DNA of 64,000 nt from an uncultured Alsobacter sp. (lineage in GTDB: Bacteria; Pseudomonadota; Alphaproteobacteria; Rhizobiales; Beijerinckiaceae). Location: NCBI RefSeq assembly GCF_945952055.1, contig NZ_CAMFHB010000014.1, positions 1-64,000 on the forward strand, given 5' to 3'. A program made the position numbers and the translations under genes. The notes beneath the pieces were generated by a model. That model searched no databases. It saw nothing but the letters and a program-made list of their open reading frames with translations, and had not been told where the DNA came from. Numbering within the stretch: the stretch's first letter is position 1; each line of letters starts with the position of its first letter. Of the stretch, positions 52,321 to 62,435 are shown piece after piece.

Positions 52321-54838
52321 CGGCACCGACCTCACCAACTGCGACCGGGAGCCCATCCACACGCCGGGCAGCGTGCAAGCGCATGGTTGCCTGATCGCCT
52401 GCAGCGCGGACGGCGCGCGCATCCTGCGCTGCTCCGAGAACGCGGTCGCCATGCTGGGGCTGACCGTCAGTCCGTTGGACCTGACCCTGGGGGACGTGTT
52501 CGAGGAGGCTCTCGTCCACGACCTGTTCAACGCCGCGACGAAGTCGTCCGATCCTCGGCGGCCGGGCCTCCTGCGCGCCGTGGTGCTGCCCGTCGGCACG
52601 CTGTTCGACGTGTCGGTGCACCGCTTCGAGGGCGCGATGATCATCGAGTTCGAACCGGCCTCCGCCCAGAGCCGGGAGGATCCGCTCGACATCGTGCGCG
52701 CGCTCATGGCGAAGGTTCACGCGCTCACCGACATGAAGGCCTTGAACGACCGGCTGCCCCGCTATCTTCAAGGGCTGCTGGGCTATGACAGGGTCATGAT
52801 CTACGAGTTCGCCGCCGATGGCTCCGGCAAGGTCGTCGGGGAGGCCAAGCGGGGCGATCTGGAGTCCTTTCTCGGCCAGCATTTTCCGGCGGCGGACATC
52901 CCTAAGCAGGCCCGGTCGCTCTATCTCAAGAACACCATCCGCGTGATCGGCGACGCCACCGGCGCCGCAAGCACGATCCTGCCCGTGTCGGAAGAGATGA
53001 GGGCACCGCTCGACCTGTCCTTCGCCCATCTGCGCAGCGTGTCGCCCATCCATCTCGAGTATCTGCGCAACATGGGCGTGGGTGCGTCGATGTCGATCTC
53101 GATCATCGTCGGCGGCGAACTCTGGGGCCTGATCGCCTGCCATCACTACGCGCCCAAGATCCTGCCCCTGGCGCAACGGGTGGGGGCGGAGCTGTTCGGC
53201 GACTTCTTCTCGCTTCACCTCACCTCGCTCCACCACAGGCACAGGGCGGAGGCCACCGTGCGCGTCCGGGCCGCGCTCGACCAGCTCCTGGCGCGCATGT
53301 CCTTCCACCAGGACGTGGACGCGACCATTCGCGACGCCCTTCCGGACCTGGCCAAGGTCATCGCCTGCGACGGCATCGGCCTTTGGCTCGACGGTGAGTG
53401 GTCGGCCTGGGGCAGCACACCGCCGACGTCGGCTATCGCAGGGCTGGCGGACTTCGCATCGGCCCCGAGCACGCCCGCGGTCGTGGCCACGCACGCGCTC
53501 TACGAACACTGGCCGGAGGCTCGGGCTTTCGCCGACGTGACGGCGGGTGTTCTGGCGGTGCCCCTGTCGATCACCCCGCGGGACTTCCTGTTCTTCTTCC
53601 GCAAGGAAAAGGTCCAGACGCTCGAGTGGGCCGGCGATCCCAACAAGGTCTACAGCACCGGTCCGAACGGCGACCGACTGACACCACGCCAGAGCTTCGC
53701 GGTCTGGAAGCAGAGCGTCGAAGGACAGTCGGATCCCTGGACCGATGACGAGCGCAACGTCGCCGAGGCTCTGCTGATCGGCCTGCGCGAGGTCATCATG
53801 CGCAACGTCGAGATCCTCGCCGCCGAACGGCAGAAGGCCGAGATCCGGCAGCGGGTGCTCAACGACGAGCTCAACCACCGCGTCAAGAACATCCTGGCGC
53901 TGATCAAGTCGCTGGTGAGCCACCCCGCCGAAGCGGGCCTCAGTCTCGAACGGTTCGTCGAGGGATTGAAGGGCCGCATTCTCGCCCTGTCCCACGCCCA
54001 CGACCAGGTGGTGCGCGCCGACGGCGGCGGCAGCCTTCACCAGCTGCTGCGAGCCGAACTGTCGCCCTACCCGGCGGAGCAGGTCAGCATTGCGGGCAAC
54101 GACGTCGGCCTCGACGCGCGCGCCTATTCCGTCATGGCCCTCGTGCTGCACGAGCTGGCGACCAACGCGGCGAAGTACGGTGCGCTGTCCGTCGCGGACG
54201 GGCGCCTCCGGGTCGAAACGGGGCTCGACGCCGCCGACGACTGCTGGATGACCTGGGGGGAACGAAGCGGTCCGCCCGTCGAGCCGCCGCAACGGCAGGG
54301 CTTCGGCTCGGTGCTCCTGGGGCGAAGCGTTCCCTTCGACCTTCAGGGCAGCGCCGAGCTCGACTATCGCCGCGAGGGCCTGCAGGCGCGGTTCACGATT
54401 CCGGCCCGGTTCGCGAGCGCGACCCTTCCCGTCGTCGCGTCGACGGTGGCCGCAACCCCGTCGCCATCCGACACGGACGACTTCGCGAACCTCTCCGTCC
54501 TGCTGCTCGAAGACCAGCTCGTCATCGCCCTGGACGCGGAAGCCATTCTCCAGGACATGGGCGTCCCGCGCGTGGCGACCCACGCCACGGTGGAAGACGC
54601 GCTGCGCGGCATTGCCGGGGGAGCACCGGACATCGGCATCCTCGACGTCAATCTCGGGGACGGCACGTCTCTGCCCGTGGCCGAAGAGCTCGCCCGCAGA
54701 GGCGTCCCGTTCGTCTTCGCCACCGGCTACGGCGACTCCGTGATGATCCCCGAGGCGATGCGGTCGGTCCCGGTGGTGCGAAAGCCCTACTCGGCGGAGA
54801 CGTTGCGCTCGGCCCTCATGCAGATCGCGGGCCGCTGA
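52310..54838 (+). CDS. bphP: Bacteriophytochrome with HWE histidine kinase and receiver domain
   Basis: An 842-residue red/far-red photoreceptor. The biliverdin-binding cysteine is Cys11 in TNCDREPIHTPGSVQAHG. PAS (about 15-125), GAF (about 140-310, with FPAADIPKQARSLYL and HLRSVSPIHLEYLRNMGV) and PHY (about 320-500) form the sensor. The kinase is of the HWE family: the phosphoacceptor is His523 in LNHRVKNILALIKSL and the WxE motif is MTWGERS. A C-terminal receiver domain holds Asp779 (ILDVNLGDG) and the lysine in VRKPYS. The combination allows intramolecular phosphotransfer. No output gene is adjacent except possibly the Crp-type regulator. Confidence 0.95.
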   Translation: MSTNGTDLTNCDREPIHTPGSVQAHGCLIACSADGARILRCSENAVAMLGLTVSPLDLTLGDVFEEALVHDLFNAATKSSDPRRPGLLRAVVLPVGTLFDVSVHRFEGAMIIEFEPASAQSREDPLDIVRALMAKVHALTDMKALNDRLPRYLQGLLGYDRVMIYEFAADGSGKVVGEAKRGDLESFLGQHFPAADIPKQARSLYLKNTIRVIGDATGAASTILPVSEEMRAPLDLSFAHLRSVSPIHLEYLRNMGVGASMSISIIVGGELWGLIACHHYAPKILPLAQRVGAELFGDFFSLHLTSLHHRHRAEATVRVRAALDQLLARMSFHQDVDATIRDALPDLAKVIACDGIGLWLDGEWSAWGSTPPTSAIAGLADFASAPSTPAVVATHALYEHWPEARAFADVTAGVLAVPLSITPRDFLFFFRKEKVQTLEWAGDPNKVYSTGPNGDRLTPRQSFAVWKQSVEGQSDPWTDDERNVAEALLIGLREVIMRNVEILAAERQKAEIRQRVLNDELNHRVKNILALIKSLVSHPAEAGLSLERFVEGLKGRILALSHAHDQVVRADGGGSLHQLLRAELSPYPAEQVSIAGNDVGLDARAYSVMALVLHELATNAAKYGALSVADGRLRVETGLDAADDCWMTWGERSGPPVEPPQRQGFGSVLLGRSVPFDLQGSAELDYRREGLQARFTIPARFASATLPVVASTVAATPSPSDTDDFANLSVLLLEDQLVIALDAEAILQDMGVPRVATHATVEDALRGIAGGAPDIGILDVNLGDGTSLPVAEELARRGVPFVFATGYGDSVMIPEAMRSVPVVRKPYSAETLRSALMQIAGR

Positions 54839-54862
54839 GACGATCGAGGGTCGTGCGCGGCC

Positions 54863-55579
54863 CTACTCGGCCGCGACGCGCTGGCCTCCCATCGCGCCCA
54901 GATGCGCGACGACCTCGTCGACCTTCATGACGTCCGCATATTTGTGGTGCAGGTCGAACAGGTTGATCTTGTGGATCAGGTCCGAGCGATCGAACGTGCA
55001 CTCCTCCACCAGCGTCACGTGGTAACCGCTGGAATAGCCGTCCACGCAGCTCGCGCGCACGCAGCCCGACGTGCTCTCGCCGCAGACGATGAGGCTGCGC
55101 ACGCCGAGCACGGTGAGGTGCGAGACGAGCGGCGTGCCGGCGAAGATGGAGGCGCGCTGCTTGGGGATGATCACGTCCTGCGGCTCGGGCGCGAGGTCCG
55201 GCAGGATCAAGGAGTCGTCCGGCATGGACGTGTGCTTCTGGCGCCGCGTCGCCCCCACGCCCGACGGCCGGCTCTGCGGGCGGACGTCCGACGTACAGTA
55301 GAAAATCGGCACGCCTGCGAGACGCGCCGCGGCGAAGAGCATCCGTGTCGGCTCGACGGCATTCCAGGCATTGATCCCGCACGATGACGGAAACTCCGCC
55401 TGGATCTCGACCGGCGGGCGGCGCCCGCCGCGATAGGCGGAGTTGTAGAGGTCGATGGCGATGACGGCGGGGTTGGGGCCGACGAAGGTCTCGCGGGCGT
55501 AGGCCGCGTAGATCTTCAGGGTGTCGGCATCCACCACGTCCTTCCAGCAATGGTCCTCGAAGGCTTCGATGCGGGCCAT
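54863..55579 (-). CDS. Isochorismatase-fold cysteine hydrolase 1
   Basis: A 238-residue isochorismatase-like hydrolase with the full catalytic triad: Asp43 (AIDLYNS), Lys140 (IPKQRASIF) and Cys173 (GESTSGCVRAS). The cysteine version of the fold hydrolyses C-N bonds in compounds such as N-carbamoylsarcosine, biuret, nicotinamide or maleamate. The conserved tail DLHHKYADVMK is shared with the second copy at 62436. It lies 24 bp after the MFS gene, on the same strand as the ABC importer, so it probably acts on the imported compound. Confidence 0.9.
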   Translation of the reverse strand: MARIEAFEDHCWKDVVDADTLKIYAAYARETFVGPNPAVIAIDLYNSAYRGGRRPPVEIQAEFPSSCGINAWNAVEPTRMLFAAARLAGVPIFYCTSDVRPQSRPSGVGATRRQKHTSMPDDSLILPDLAPEPQDVIIPKQRASIFAGTPLVSHLTVLGVRSLIVCGESTSGCVRASCVDGYSSGYHVTLVEECTFDRSDLIHKINLFDLHHKYADVMKVDEVVAHLGAMGGQRVAAE

Positions 55580-55603
55580 GGGCGTGTCCTTCTGAAAGGG
55601 GGG

Positions 55604-56827
55604 TCAGCTGCCGCGCAGCGACCGTGTGCGGTTGGCGTAGGCGGAGAAGCCGAACATGGTGGCGAGCAGGAAGGCGCCGCCGCCGTACAGCGCGACCGAC
55701 AGGCCGAACAGGTGGCCGAGCACGCCGAACATCGCAGGGCTCAGCATCTGCGAGACGCGGTTCACGAGCAGCCTCAGGCCCATCAGCTTGCCGCGCTCGG
55801 TCTCGCCGACGGCGTCGACCATGATCATGATGCTGAGCGGCAGGTTGAGCCCGACCGCCCCGCCCATGACGATGACGGTCGCCATCATCGAGACGACGTG
55901 GAGGCCGGTGATGGGGGTGACGAGCACGCAGGTCGCCGCGACGAAGCCTGCGCCGGTGAGGATGTATTCCGCCGGCAGGCGGTCCATGAGCCCCTTGAGA
56001 ATGTAGCGCGCCGCCATGCTCGCCAGGCCGTTCAGGGCCAGCGCCACGGAGATCAGCATGGTCGTATAGCCGACCGAGTCCATGTAGAGCGGCAGGAAGC
56101 CGTTGTAGAGGGACTGGATGTACATGATCAGGAAGGTGGCCGTGAGGCCGAACTGCACGGGCCGGTGGCCGGTGAGGTCCATTCCCCGCCGGTAGCTGGC
56201 GAAGACGCCGCGCACGCTGAGGATGTCCTCCAGCGGTACGTCCGCCGCCTTGTCGTCCGGATGCGGATAGGACCGCGACAGCCACAGGAGGGCGACCAGG
56301 AGGCCGGCGCAGGACACGGCGGCGGTCAGGAAGGCCGCGCGGTAGCCGTCCATCGGGGCCTGGAACGCGGAGGCGACCAGCCCGCCCAGGAGCGGGCCCA
56401 GCATGCCGCCGCCCGACATCCACATCGAGTATTTCTGGATGTATTCGTTGCGCGTCTGGACGTCGCCCGTCGAGACCAGCACCTGGAAGGCCGATGCCAT
56501 GATGATGATGCTGGCGCCCAGGAAGAACTGCGACAGGACGAGCGAGACGATCCCGGCCGCCGTCGCATTGAGGATGAGCGAGGCCAGCAGCGAGACGGCG
56601 CCCACGATGAGCATCTTCATCGGGCCGATGCTGTCGATGAGCTGGCCGGACGGCATCGCGATGAAGATCGGCAGCACCGCGCGCAGCGTGACGAGCAGAC
56701 CGATGCTGAGGGTGGAGGCGCCCAGTTCCTGCGCATACAGCGTGAAGAACTGGCCGGACAGCCCGGTGATGGTGAAGAACACCCCGCCGCCATAGACGCC
56801 GAAGCGGCGGAACCGGTCAGCCTGCAT
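55604..56827 (-). CDS. MFS transporter in the amide/peptide cluster
   Basis: A 407-residue major facilitator protein with about 12 membrane segments. Motif-A-like PSGQLIDSIGPMKMLIVG lies between TM2 and TM3 and GGGMLGPLLGGLVASAF near TM5. The subgroup is not one with a known substrate. The start at 56827 overlaps the ABC ATPase stop by 11 bp, so it is part of the importer operon; it may export a product or take up a related compound. Confidence 0.85.
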   Translation of the reverse strand: MQADRFRRFGVYGGGVFFTITGLSGQFFTLYAQELGASTLSIGLLVTLRAVLPIFIAMPSGQLIDSIGPMKMLIVGAVSLLASLILNATAAGIVSLVLSQFFLGASIIIMASAFQVLVSTGDVQTRNEYIQKYSMWMSGGGMLGPLLGGLVASAFQAPMDGYRAAFLTAAVSCAGLLVALLWLSRSYPHPDDKAADVPLEDILSVRGVFASYRRGMDLTGHRPVQFGLTATFLIMYIQSLYNGFLPLYMDSVGYTTMLISVALALNGLASMAARYILKGLMDRLPAEYILTGAGFVAATCVLVTPITGLHVVSMMATVIVMGGAVGLNLPLSIMIMVDAVGETERGKLMGLRLLVNRVSQMLSPAMFGVLGHLFGLSVALYGGGAFLLATMFGFSAYANRTRSLRGS

Positions 56828-58811
56828 GATGGCAGGCCTCCGTGCGCCGCTCGCGGCGCTGGACGAGGACCGGCTTCTCCTGCCGGCACAGATCCGTGAC
56901 CTTCGGGCAGCGCGAGGCAAAGGCGCAGCCCTTGGGCAGGTTCAGCGGGCTCGGCAGCTCGCCGGAGATGACCCGGATCTCGCGCTCGGCCTCGGCCTCG
57001 GGATCGAGGACGGGCACGGCGTCGAGCAGGGCGCGCGTGTAGGGATGCGCCGGGTCGGCGAACACCTCCTCGGCAGGCCCGTACTCGACCACCTCGCCGA
57101 GATACATGACCGCGATCCAGTCGGAGACGTAGCGGACAGTGGAGAGGTCATGCGAGATGAAGACGAAGCTGACCCCGAGGTCGGCCTTGAGGTCGCAGAG
57201 CAGGTTGATGATCTGCGCGCGCACCGACACGTCGAGCGCCGAGGTCGGTTCGTCGGCCACCACGACCGACGGGTTGAGAGCCAGCGCGCGCGCCACGGCC
57301 ACGCGCTGGCGCTGCCCGCCGCTGAGCTGGTTGGGGAAGCGGTCGAGATAGCTCTGCTCGAGGCCGACCTGCTCGATAAGGGCGCGAACCCGCCGGGCCC
57401 GCTCGTCCTTCGTGCCGACGCGCTGGACGACCAGCGGCTCGGCGATGATGTCGAAGACCTTCATCTTCGGGTTGAAGGACGAATAGGGATCCTGGAACAC
57501 CATCTGGCCGGTGCCCTGGATGAAGATCTCGCCGCCGGTCGGCTCGTCCAGGCCGAGCAGCATGCGCGCGATGGTGCTCTTGCCGCAGCCGCTCTCGCCG
57601 ACGATGCCGAGCGTCTCGCCGCGGCGCACGCGCAGGCTGACGCCGTTGACCGCACGCACGGTCGGCGGCTTCACCCAGGGGAGCAGCGTCTCGCCGACGA
57701 AGTGCTTCGATAGGTTGTTGATCTCCAGCACGTCCTGCCGCGGCAGCGCGCGCCAGTCCGTGGTGACGGGGACGGGCCGTTCCGCCGGCGCCTCGGCCGC
57801 GGGCTCGGCCACGTCGTCGAGCCCGTTGGGCAGGAAGCAGGCCGCGTTGTGGTCGGGGCCGCGGACCGTCTGCTGCGGCGTCTCGACGGCGCACAGGTCA
57901 TGGGCCCCGGGGCAGCGCTCGCGGAAGGCGCAGCCCTGCGGCGGAACCTTCATGTCCGGCGGGAAGCCGGGAATCTGCAGCAGCCGCTCGCGCTTCTCCG
58001 TCTCGCCGGCGCGCGGAATCGTGCGCAGCAGGCTCTGCGTGTAGGGGTGCTTCGGGCGGCGGAAGACGGTGGCCGTCGGTCCGATCTCGACGATCCGGCC
58101 GGCATACATCACCGCGACCTTCTGGGCGAAGCGCGACACGAGGCCGAGGTCGTGCGTGATGAACAGCATGGCCGTGCCGGTCTCGGCCGTCAGGCGGCGC
58201 AACAGCTCGACGATCTGGGCCTGGATGGTGACGTCGAGCGCCGTCGTCGGCTCGTCGGCGATCACGAGGCGCGGGTTGCAGGACAGGGCCATGGCGATCA
58301 TGACCCGCTGCCGCATGCCGCCGCTCATCTCGAACGGATAGGCGTCGATGCGCCGCGCCGCGTCGGGAATGCCGACCTTGTCGAGCCAGCCGATGGCCAG
58401 GTCGCGCGCCGCCTTGGCCCCGAGCTTCAGGTGCCGCTCGATCGGCGGCACCATCTGGTCGCTCACCTTCATCACCGGGTCGAGCGACGACATCGGATCC
58501 TGGAAGATCGTCCCGACCCGGCTGCCGCGGATGCCGTTGAGCTCCTTCTCGCTCATCGCCGCGAGATCCTGCCCGTCGAGCCAGACCTCGCCCGAGACGA
58601 GCTTGCCGGGATGAGCGAGCAGGCTGATCAGCGACATCGCCATCGCGCTCTTGCCCGAGCCGCTTTCGCCGACGATCGCCATGCGCTCGCCGCGGCCCAG
58701 CGTGAAGGACACGCCGTTGACGGCCTTCACCACGCCGGTCTCGGTGAAGAACTGCGTGTGGAGGTCGCGGACGTCGAGCACCGTGTCGGCGATGGGCTTG
58801 GCGTAGGTCAT
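56817..58811 (-). CDS. Fused dual ATPase of a peptide-type ABC importer (OppD-OppF type)
   Basis: A 664-residue protein combining two ATPase domains that are separate in OppD/OppF. Domain 1 has [27 protein letters not shown] and [11 protein letters not shown]; domain 2 has [30 protein letters not shown] and [11 protein letters not shown]. Each is followed by the cysteine-containing oligo-HPY tail ([14 protein letters not shown] and [14 protein letters not shown]), which can bind an Fe-S cluster in this group. It energises the two permeases upstream. The stop overlaps the MFS start by 11 bp. Confidence 0.95.
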   Translation of the reverse strand: MTYAKPIADTVLDVRDLHTQFFTETGVVKAVNGVSFTLGRGERMAIVGESGSGKSAMAMSLISLLAHPGKLVSGEVWLDGQDLAAMSEKELNGIRGSRVGTIFQDPMSSLDPVMKVSDQMVPPIERHLKLGAKAARDLAIGWLDKVGIPDAARRIDAYPFEMSGGMRQRVMIAMALSCNPRLVIADEPTTALDVTIQAQIVELLRRLTAETGTAMLFITHDLGLVSRFAQKVAVMYAGRIVEIGPTATVFRRPKHPYTQSLLRTIPRAGETEKRERLLQIPGFPPDMKVPPQGCAFRERCPGAHDLCAVETPQQTVRGPDHNAACFLPNGLDDVAEPAAEAPAERPVPVTTDWRALPRQDVLEINNLSKHFVGETLLPWVKPPTVRAVNGVSLRVRRGETLGIVGESGCGKSTIARMLLGLDEPTGGEIFIQGTGQMVFQDPYSSFNPKMKVFDIIAEPLVVQRVGTKDERARRVRALIEQVGLEQSYLDRFPNQLSGGQRQRVAVARALALNPSVVVADEPTSALDVSVRAQIINLLCDLKADLGVSFVFISHDLSTVRYVSDWIAVMYLGEVVEYGPAEEVFADPAHPYTRALLDAVPVLDPEAEAEREIRVISGELPSPLNLPKGCAFASRCPKVTDLCRQEKPVLVQRRERRTEACHHAG

Positions 58812-58865
58812 GGCTGCGTCCTTCTCCCCTTGGTCACCTGCGCGCCGTTCACTTGCGCGACCCGC

Positions 58866-59819
58866 TCACTTGCGGGATCTGGGGTCCAGCACCTCGCGGA
58901 TGCCGTCCGACAGGAAGTGCAGGCTGATGGCGATGGCGAGGATGACCACGCCGGGCAGGGTCGAGATCCACCAGGCCTGCTCGAGATAGGTCTGGCCGTC
59001 GCGGATCAGGTTTCCGAGGGACGGCTCCGGCGGCATGATGCCGAGGCCGAGGAAGCTCAGGCTCGCCTCCACCAGGATGGCGTTGGCGGCGGCGATGCTG
59101 GCGGCGACCAGCAGCGGCGCGATCGTGTTGGGCACCACGTGGCGCGTCAGCAGCCACCACTGGGGGGCCTTCACCGTGCGCGCGGCATCGATGTAGGCCC
59201 GCGTGCGCAGGCTCAGCACGAGCGATCGCTGCAGCCGCACGAAGCGGGGGATGTCGGCGAGCGAGATTGCCATGATCACCGGGATCAACCCGGTGCCGAC
59301 GATCGAGACGAGGCCGATGGCGAGCAGCAGCGAGGGGAAGGCCAGGAAGATGTCGACCACCGTCATGATGGCGCGGTCGACCCACTTGCCGAAGAAGCCC
59401 GACACCGTGCCGAGCACGACGCCGAACACGAGCGAGATGAACGCGACGCTGAAGCCGACGAAGAGCGAGACCTTCACCCCTTCCAGCGTCCGGCTGAGCA
59501 CGTCACGGCCCATGCGGTCCGTGCCGAAGGGAAAGGTCAGCGACGGCGGCTTCATCATGGCCCGCAGGTTCGTCTGCAGGGGGGCCTGCAGCGGCAGCCA
59601 CGGCAGGAGCGCCGCGAGCACCAGGATCGGCACCAGGATCATCAGGGCGATCTGCGTCTTGCGGTTCGCGAGGATGGCGCGCCAGCCCGTGCGGTGCACC
59701 GGGGGCTTGCGCACCTGGGTCGCCGGCGGCGGGGCCGGCGAGGTGGGACGCATGGGCCCCTCGTTGGCCCTGCGGAGCGTGACGGGGGCCGAGCGGCCGA
59801 GAGAGAGACTTCCTGCCAT
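58866..59819 (-). CDS. Peptide-type ABC permease (DppC/OppC-like)
   Basis: A 317-residue inner-membrane permease with about six membrane segments. The N-terminal cytoplasmic tail of about 45 residues is followed by TM1 (KTQIALMILVPILVLAALLPW). The docking EAA loop is AARTVKAPQWWLLTRHVVPN. The final part DGIREVLDPRSRK is typical of DppC. It pairs with the DppB-like gene 15 bp upstream. A 54-bp gap to the ATPase follows, containing a short duplication of the last codons. Confidence 0.94.
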   Translation of the reverse strand: MAGSLSLGRSAPVTLRRANEGPMRPTSPAPPPATQVRKPPVHRTGWRAILANRKTQIALMILVPILVLAALLPWLPLQAPLQTNLRAMMKPPSLTFPFGTDRMGRDVLSRTLEGVKVSLFVGFSVAFISLVFGVVLGTVSGFFGKWVDRAIMTVVDIFLAFPSLLLAIGLVSIVGTGLIPVIMAISLADIPRFVRLQRSLVLSLRTRAYIDAARTVKAPQWWLLTRHVVPNTIAPLLVAASIAAANAILVEASLSFLGLGIMPPEPSLGNLIRDGQTYLEQAWWISTLPGVVILAIAISLHFLSDGIREVLDPRSRK

Positions 59820-59834
59820 GATCGACCTCGGACC

Positions 59835-60782
59835 TCAGAACTTCACGCGGGGATCGAGCTTGCGGTAGACGAGATCGGTGATGAAGTTGATCGACACGAA
59901 GATCAGCGCGTAGAAGATGATGAGGTTCTGCACCATCTGGTAGTCGCGGCTGTTGATCCCGTTGACGAGCAGGCTTCCGATCCCCGGAATATTGAAGATG
60001 AACTCGACGATGACGGTGCCGTTGAGCAGGCTGCCGAAGCTCAGGCCGACCACGGTGACGATCGGCAGCGCGGCGTTCTTCAGCGCGTGGCGGAAGAGCA
60101 CCCGCAGTTCGGACCAGCCAAGCGAGCGGGCGGTGCGGATGTAGTCCTCGCCGAGCACCTCGAGCACCGCGGTGCGGGTGATGCGGGCCATGGTGGCGAT
60201 CTGCGTCACCGACAGCACCAGCACCGGCAGGGCGATGCGCTGCAGGAAGCTCGCGGGGTCGGCGATGTTGACGTCGCCGCTGGCGGGAAACCAGCGCAGC
60301 TTCAGCGAGAAGAACAGGAGGAAGACGAGGCCCGTCCAGAAGCCGGGCATCAGGTCGAGGACCATCGCCGTGCCGGTGATGGCGTTGTCGAGCCCCTTGT
60401 GGCCCTTGTGCGCCATGAAGGCCGCCAGCGTGCCGAGCGGGATCGACACGAGCACCGTGAAGACGATGGTCGAGATGGCGATGATCAGCGTGATGGGCAG
60501 CGCGCTCTTCATCAGGCCGAACACGGACAGCCCGGTCGTGATGGTCTCGCCGAAGTCGAGGCTCGCGAGGCCTTTCAGGTAGGTGAGGTACTGCACCAGA
60601 TAGGGCTTGGTGAGCCCCATCTGTTCGCGCAGCCGTTCCAGAGCCTCGCCCGAGAGCGAGTCCCCGGCCATGGCGGACGCCGCATCGCCGGGGATGAGGC
60701 GCAGGGTGAAGAAGACCAGCGTCACGACGCCCAGCGTGGTGATGAAGAGCTGGACGAGCTTCTTCAGCGAATAGGCCAGCAT
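59835..60782 (-). CDS. Peptide-type ABC permease (DppB/OppB-like)
   Basis: A 315-residue permease beginning MLAYSLKKLVQLFITTLGVV, the standard DppB start, with the periplasmic region RLIPGDAASAM between TM1 and TM2 and the docking loop RTARSLGWSELRVLFRHALKN. It ends DLVYRKLDPRVKF as most DppB proteins do. It should form the channel with the DppC-like permease. It starts 13 bp after the binding-protein stop. Confidence 0.94.
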   Translation of the reverse strand: MLAYSLKKLVQLFITTLGVVTLVFFTLRLIPGDAASAMAGDSLSGEALERLREQMGLTKPYLVQYLTYLKGLASLDFGETITTGLSVFGLMKSALPITLIIAISTIVFTVLVSIPLGTLAAFMAHKGHKGLDNAITGTAMVLDLMPGFWTGLVFLLFFSLKLRWFPASGDVNIADPASFLQRIALPVLVLSVTQIATMARITRTAVLEVLGEDYIRTARSLGWSELRVLFRHALKNAALPIVTVVGLSFGSLLNGTVIVEFIFNIPGIGSLLVNGINSRDYQMVQNLIIFYALIFVSINFITDLVYRKLDPRVKF

Positions 60783-60795
60783 GGCCCCTCTCCCG

Positions 60796-62334
60796 TCACT
60801 TGATGTCGACTTCGAAGAAGTTCACCTGGCCGAGATAGTTGATGTTGACGCCGCTCACCTTCTGCTTGCCGGGCCAGGTGACGTGGTTCGCGTACATCGG
60901 CAGGTAGTAGAGATCCGTCATCGCGATCTTTTGGATCTCGGCGTACATGGCCTTGCGCTTCTTGGGATCGACCTCGGCCCGGGCGCTCTCCAGCAGCGCG
61001 GTGACCTTTGGATTGTCGTACTTCGCCCCGTTCAGCCCCTTGGGCGAGGCGTTGGACGGATGCAGGTAGTTGAACAGGATCGTGTCGGGGTTCACCGCCG
61101 GCAGCAGGCGGGTGGCGAACTCGAAGTCGCCGGCGTTGCGCTTCTGGTTGAAGGTGGGGGTGTCGACCAGCTCCATCTTCATGGTGATGCCGACCTTCGA
61201 CAGGAAGTCGATCTCGAACTGCTGCAGCTCGGTGACGCCCTGGGCCGACGTGTTCAGGTGCTTGACCGTGAAGCCGTTGGGATAGCCGGCCTCGGCCAGC
61301 AGCTTCTTCGCCTTGACGGGGTCGTACTTGTACTTCGGGACGTCGTCCGAATAGACGTCCATCCACGGCATCAGCATGTTGGTGGCCACGGCCTGCTGGC
61401 TCGGCGCCGTCGCCTGGTTGATGGTGTCGTAGTCGATCGCGTGGGCGATGGCCTGGCGCACGCGGACGTCCGAGAGCGGCTTGAACGACGGGTTCAGCAC
61501 CTTCAGGGCGACGGCGTAGTTCTCGACGCGGTTCATCTTGAACCCCTCCTTCTTGAGGGTGTCCAGGTGCTCCTCGCGGTTGGCGCGCATCACGAGGTCG
61601 ATCTCGCCGTTGCGCAGCGCGATGGTCGAGGTGTTCTCGTCCTTGATGATCGAGAAATTGATGGTCTCGATCGGCGCCGGGCCGCGGAAATAGTCCTTGT
61701 GGCGCTTGAGCACGATGCGCGAGTTCACGTCGATGAAGTCGAGCGCGTAGGGGCCGGTGCCGACCGGGTTCCAGCGCACCTTGTCGCCGGCGTCCTCAAT
61801 GGCCTTCTTGTTGACGATCTGGCCCTGGTGATAGTTGGCCACCTGGTGCAGGAAGTTGCCGTCAGGCGCCTTCAGACGGATGATGACCGTGTAGTCGTCG
61901 GGCGTCTCGATCTTGTCGATGTTGGCGAGCTCGGGCGCATAGGGCGACGCGGTCTTCGGGTCGCGCATGCGGGTGAAGGTGTAGACGACGTCCGCGGCCG
62001 TGAAGTCTCCGTAGCCCTTCTGCCACTTAACGCCCTTGCGCAGCTTGAACTTCCAGAGCTGGTTGTCGTCGGTCTCCCAGGCCTCGGCCAGATCCGGGAT
62101 GATCTTGCCGGTCTTGCTGTCGTAGGTCGTCAGCCCGCTGAAGATGTTGAACGCGATGTTCTCGTTCTCGATCCGGAAGATCGTCGCGGGATCGAAGCCC
62201 GCGGGATCGTCGTAGAAGCGGACCTTCAGCACCTTCTCCTGGGCCGTCGAGACGGACGGCAGGGCCGTGCTCGCAAGGGCCGCGGACGCGGTGGCGGCGA
62301 GAAGGGAAACAATCCGGCGGCGGTCGAAGATCAT
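60796..62334 (-). CDS. Peptide-type solute-binding protein (SBP_bac_5)
   Basis: A 512-residue periplasmic binding protein with a signal peptide (MIFDRRRIVSLLAATASAAL...VSTAQ, about 32 residues). The family motif FYDDPAGFDPATIFRIENENIAFNIF and DLAEAWETDDNQLWKFKLRKGVKW are clear. The group binds peptides but also nickel, glutathione, opines and amides. No lipobox is seen. It begins the operon of binding protein, two permeases, fused ATPase, MFS and isochorismatase. The first in-frame ATG compatible with the signal peptide is at 62334. Confidence 0.93.
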   Translation of the reverse strand: MIFDRRRIVSLLAATASAALASTALPSVSTAQEKVLKVRFYDDPAGFDPATIFRIENENIAFNIFSGLTTYDSKTGKIIPDLAEAWETDDNQLWKFKLRKGVKWQKGYGDFTAADVVYTFTRMRDPKTASPYAPELANIDKIETPDDYTVIIRLKAPDGNFLHQVANYHQGQIVNKKAIEDAGDKVRWNPVGTGPYALDFIDVNSRIVLKRHKDYFRGPAPIETINFSIIKDENTSTIALRNGEIDLVMRANREEHLDTLKKEGFKMNRVENYAVALKVLNPSFKPLSDVRVRQAIAHAIDYDTINQATAPSQQAVATNMLMPWMDVYSDDVPKYKYDPVKAKKLLAEAGYPNGFTVKHLNTSAQGVTELQQFEIDFLSKVGITMKMELVDTPTFNQKRNAGDFEFATRLLPAVNPDTILFNYLHPSNASPKGLNGAKYDNPKVTALLESARAEVDPKKRKAMYAEIQKIAMTDLYYLPMYANHVTWPGKQKVSGVNINYLGQVNFFEVDIK

Positions 62335-62435
62335 GGTCAGCCCTCGTCGAACATCTCTGGGGTCGGGAACCGGCGGAGGCCCGTATGACCCCCGCCCGAA
62401 GTCGCGTGGACGGGCCTGCCGCGGCCCGTCTCCGA

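Noticed and set aside
57849-60803. A 984-codon plus-strand open frame opposite the peptide ABC genes
   Set aside because: Same shadow effect; the minus strand has complete ATPase and permease motifs.
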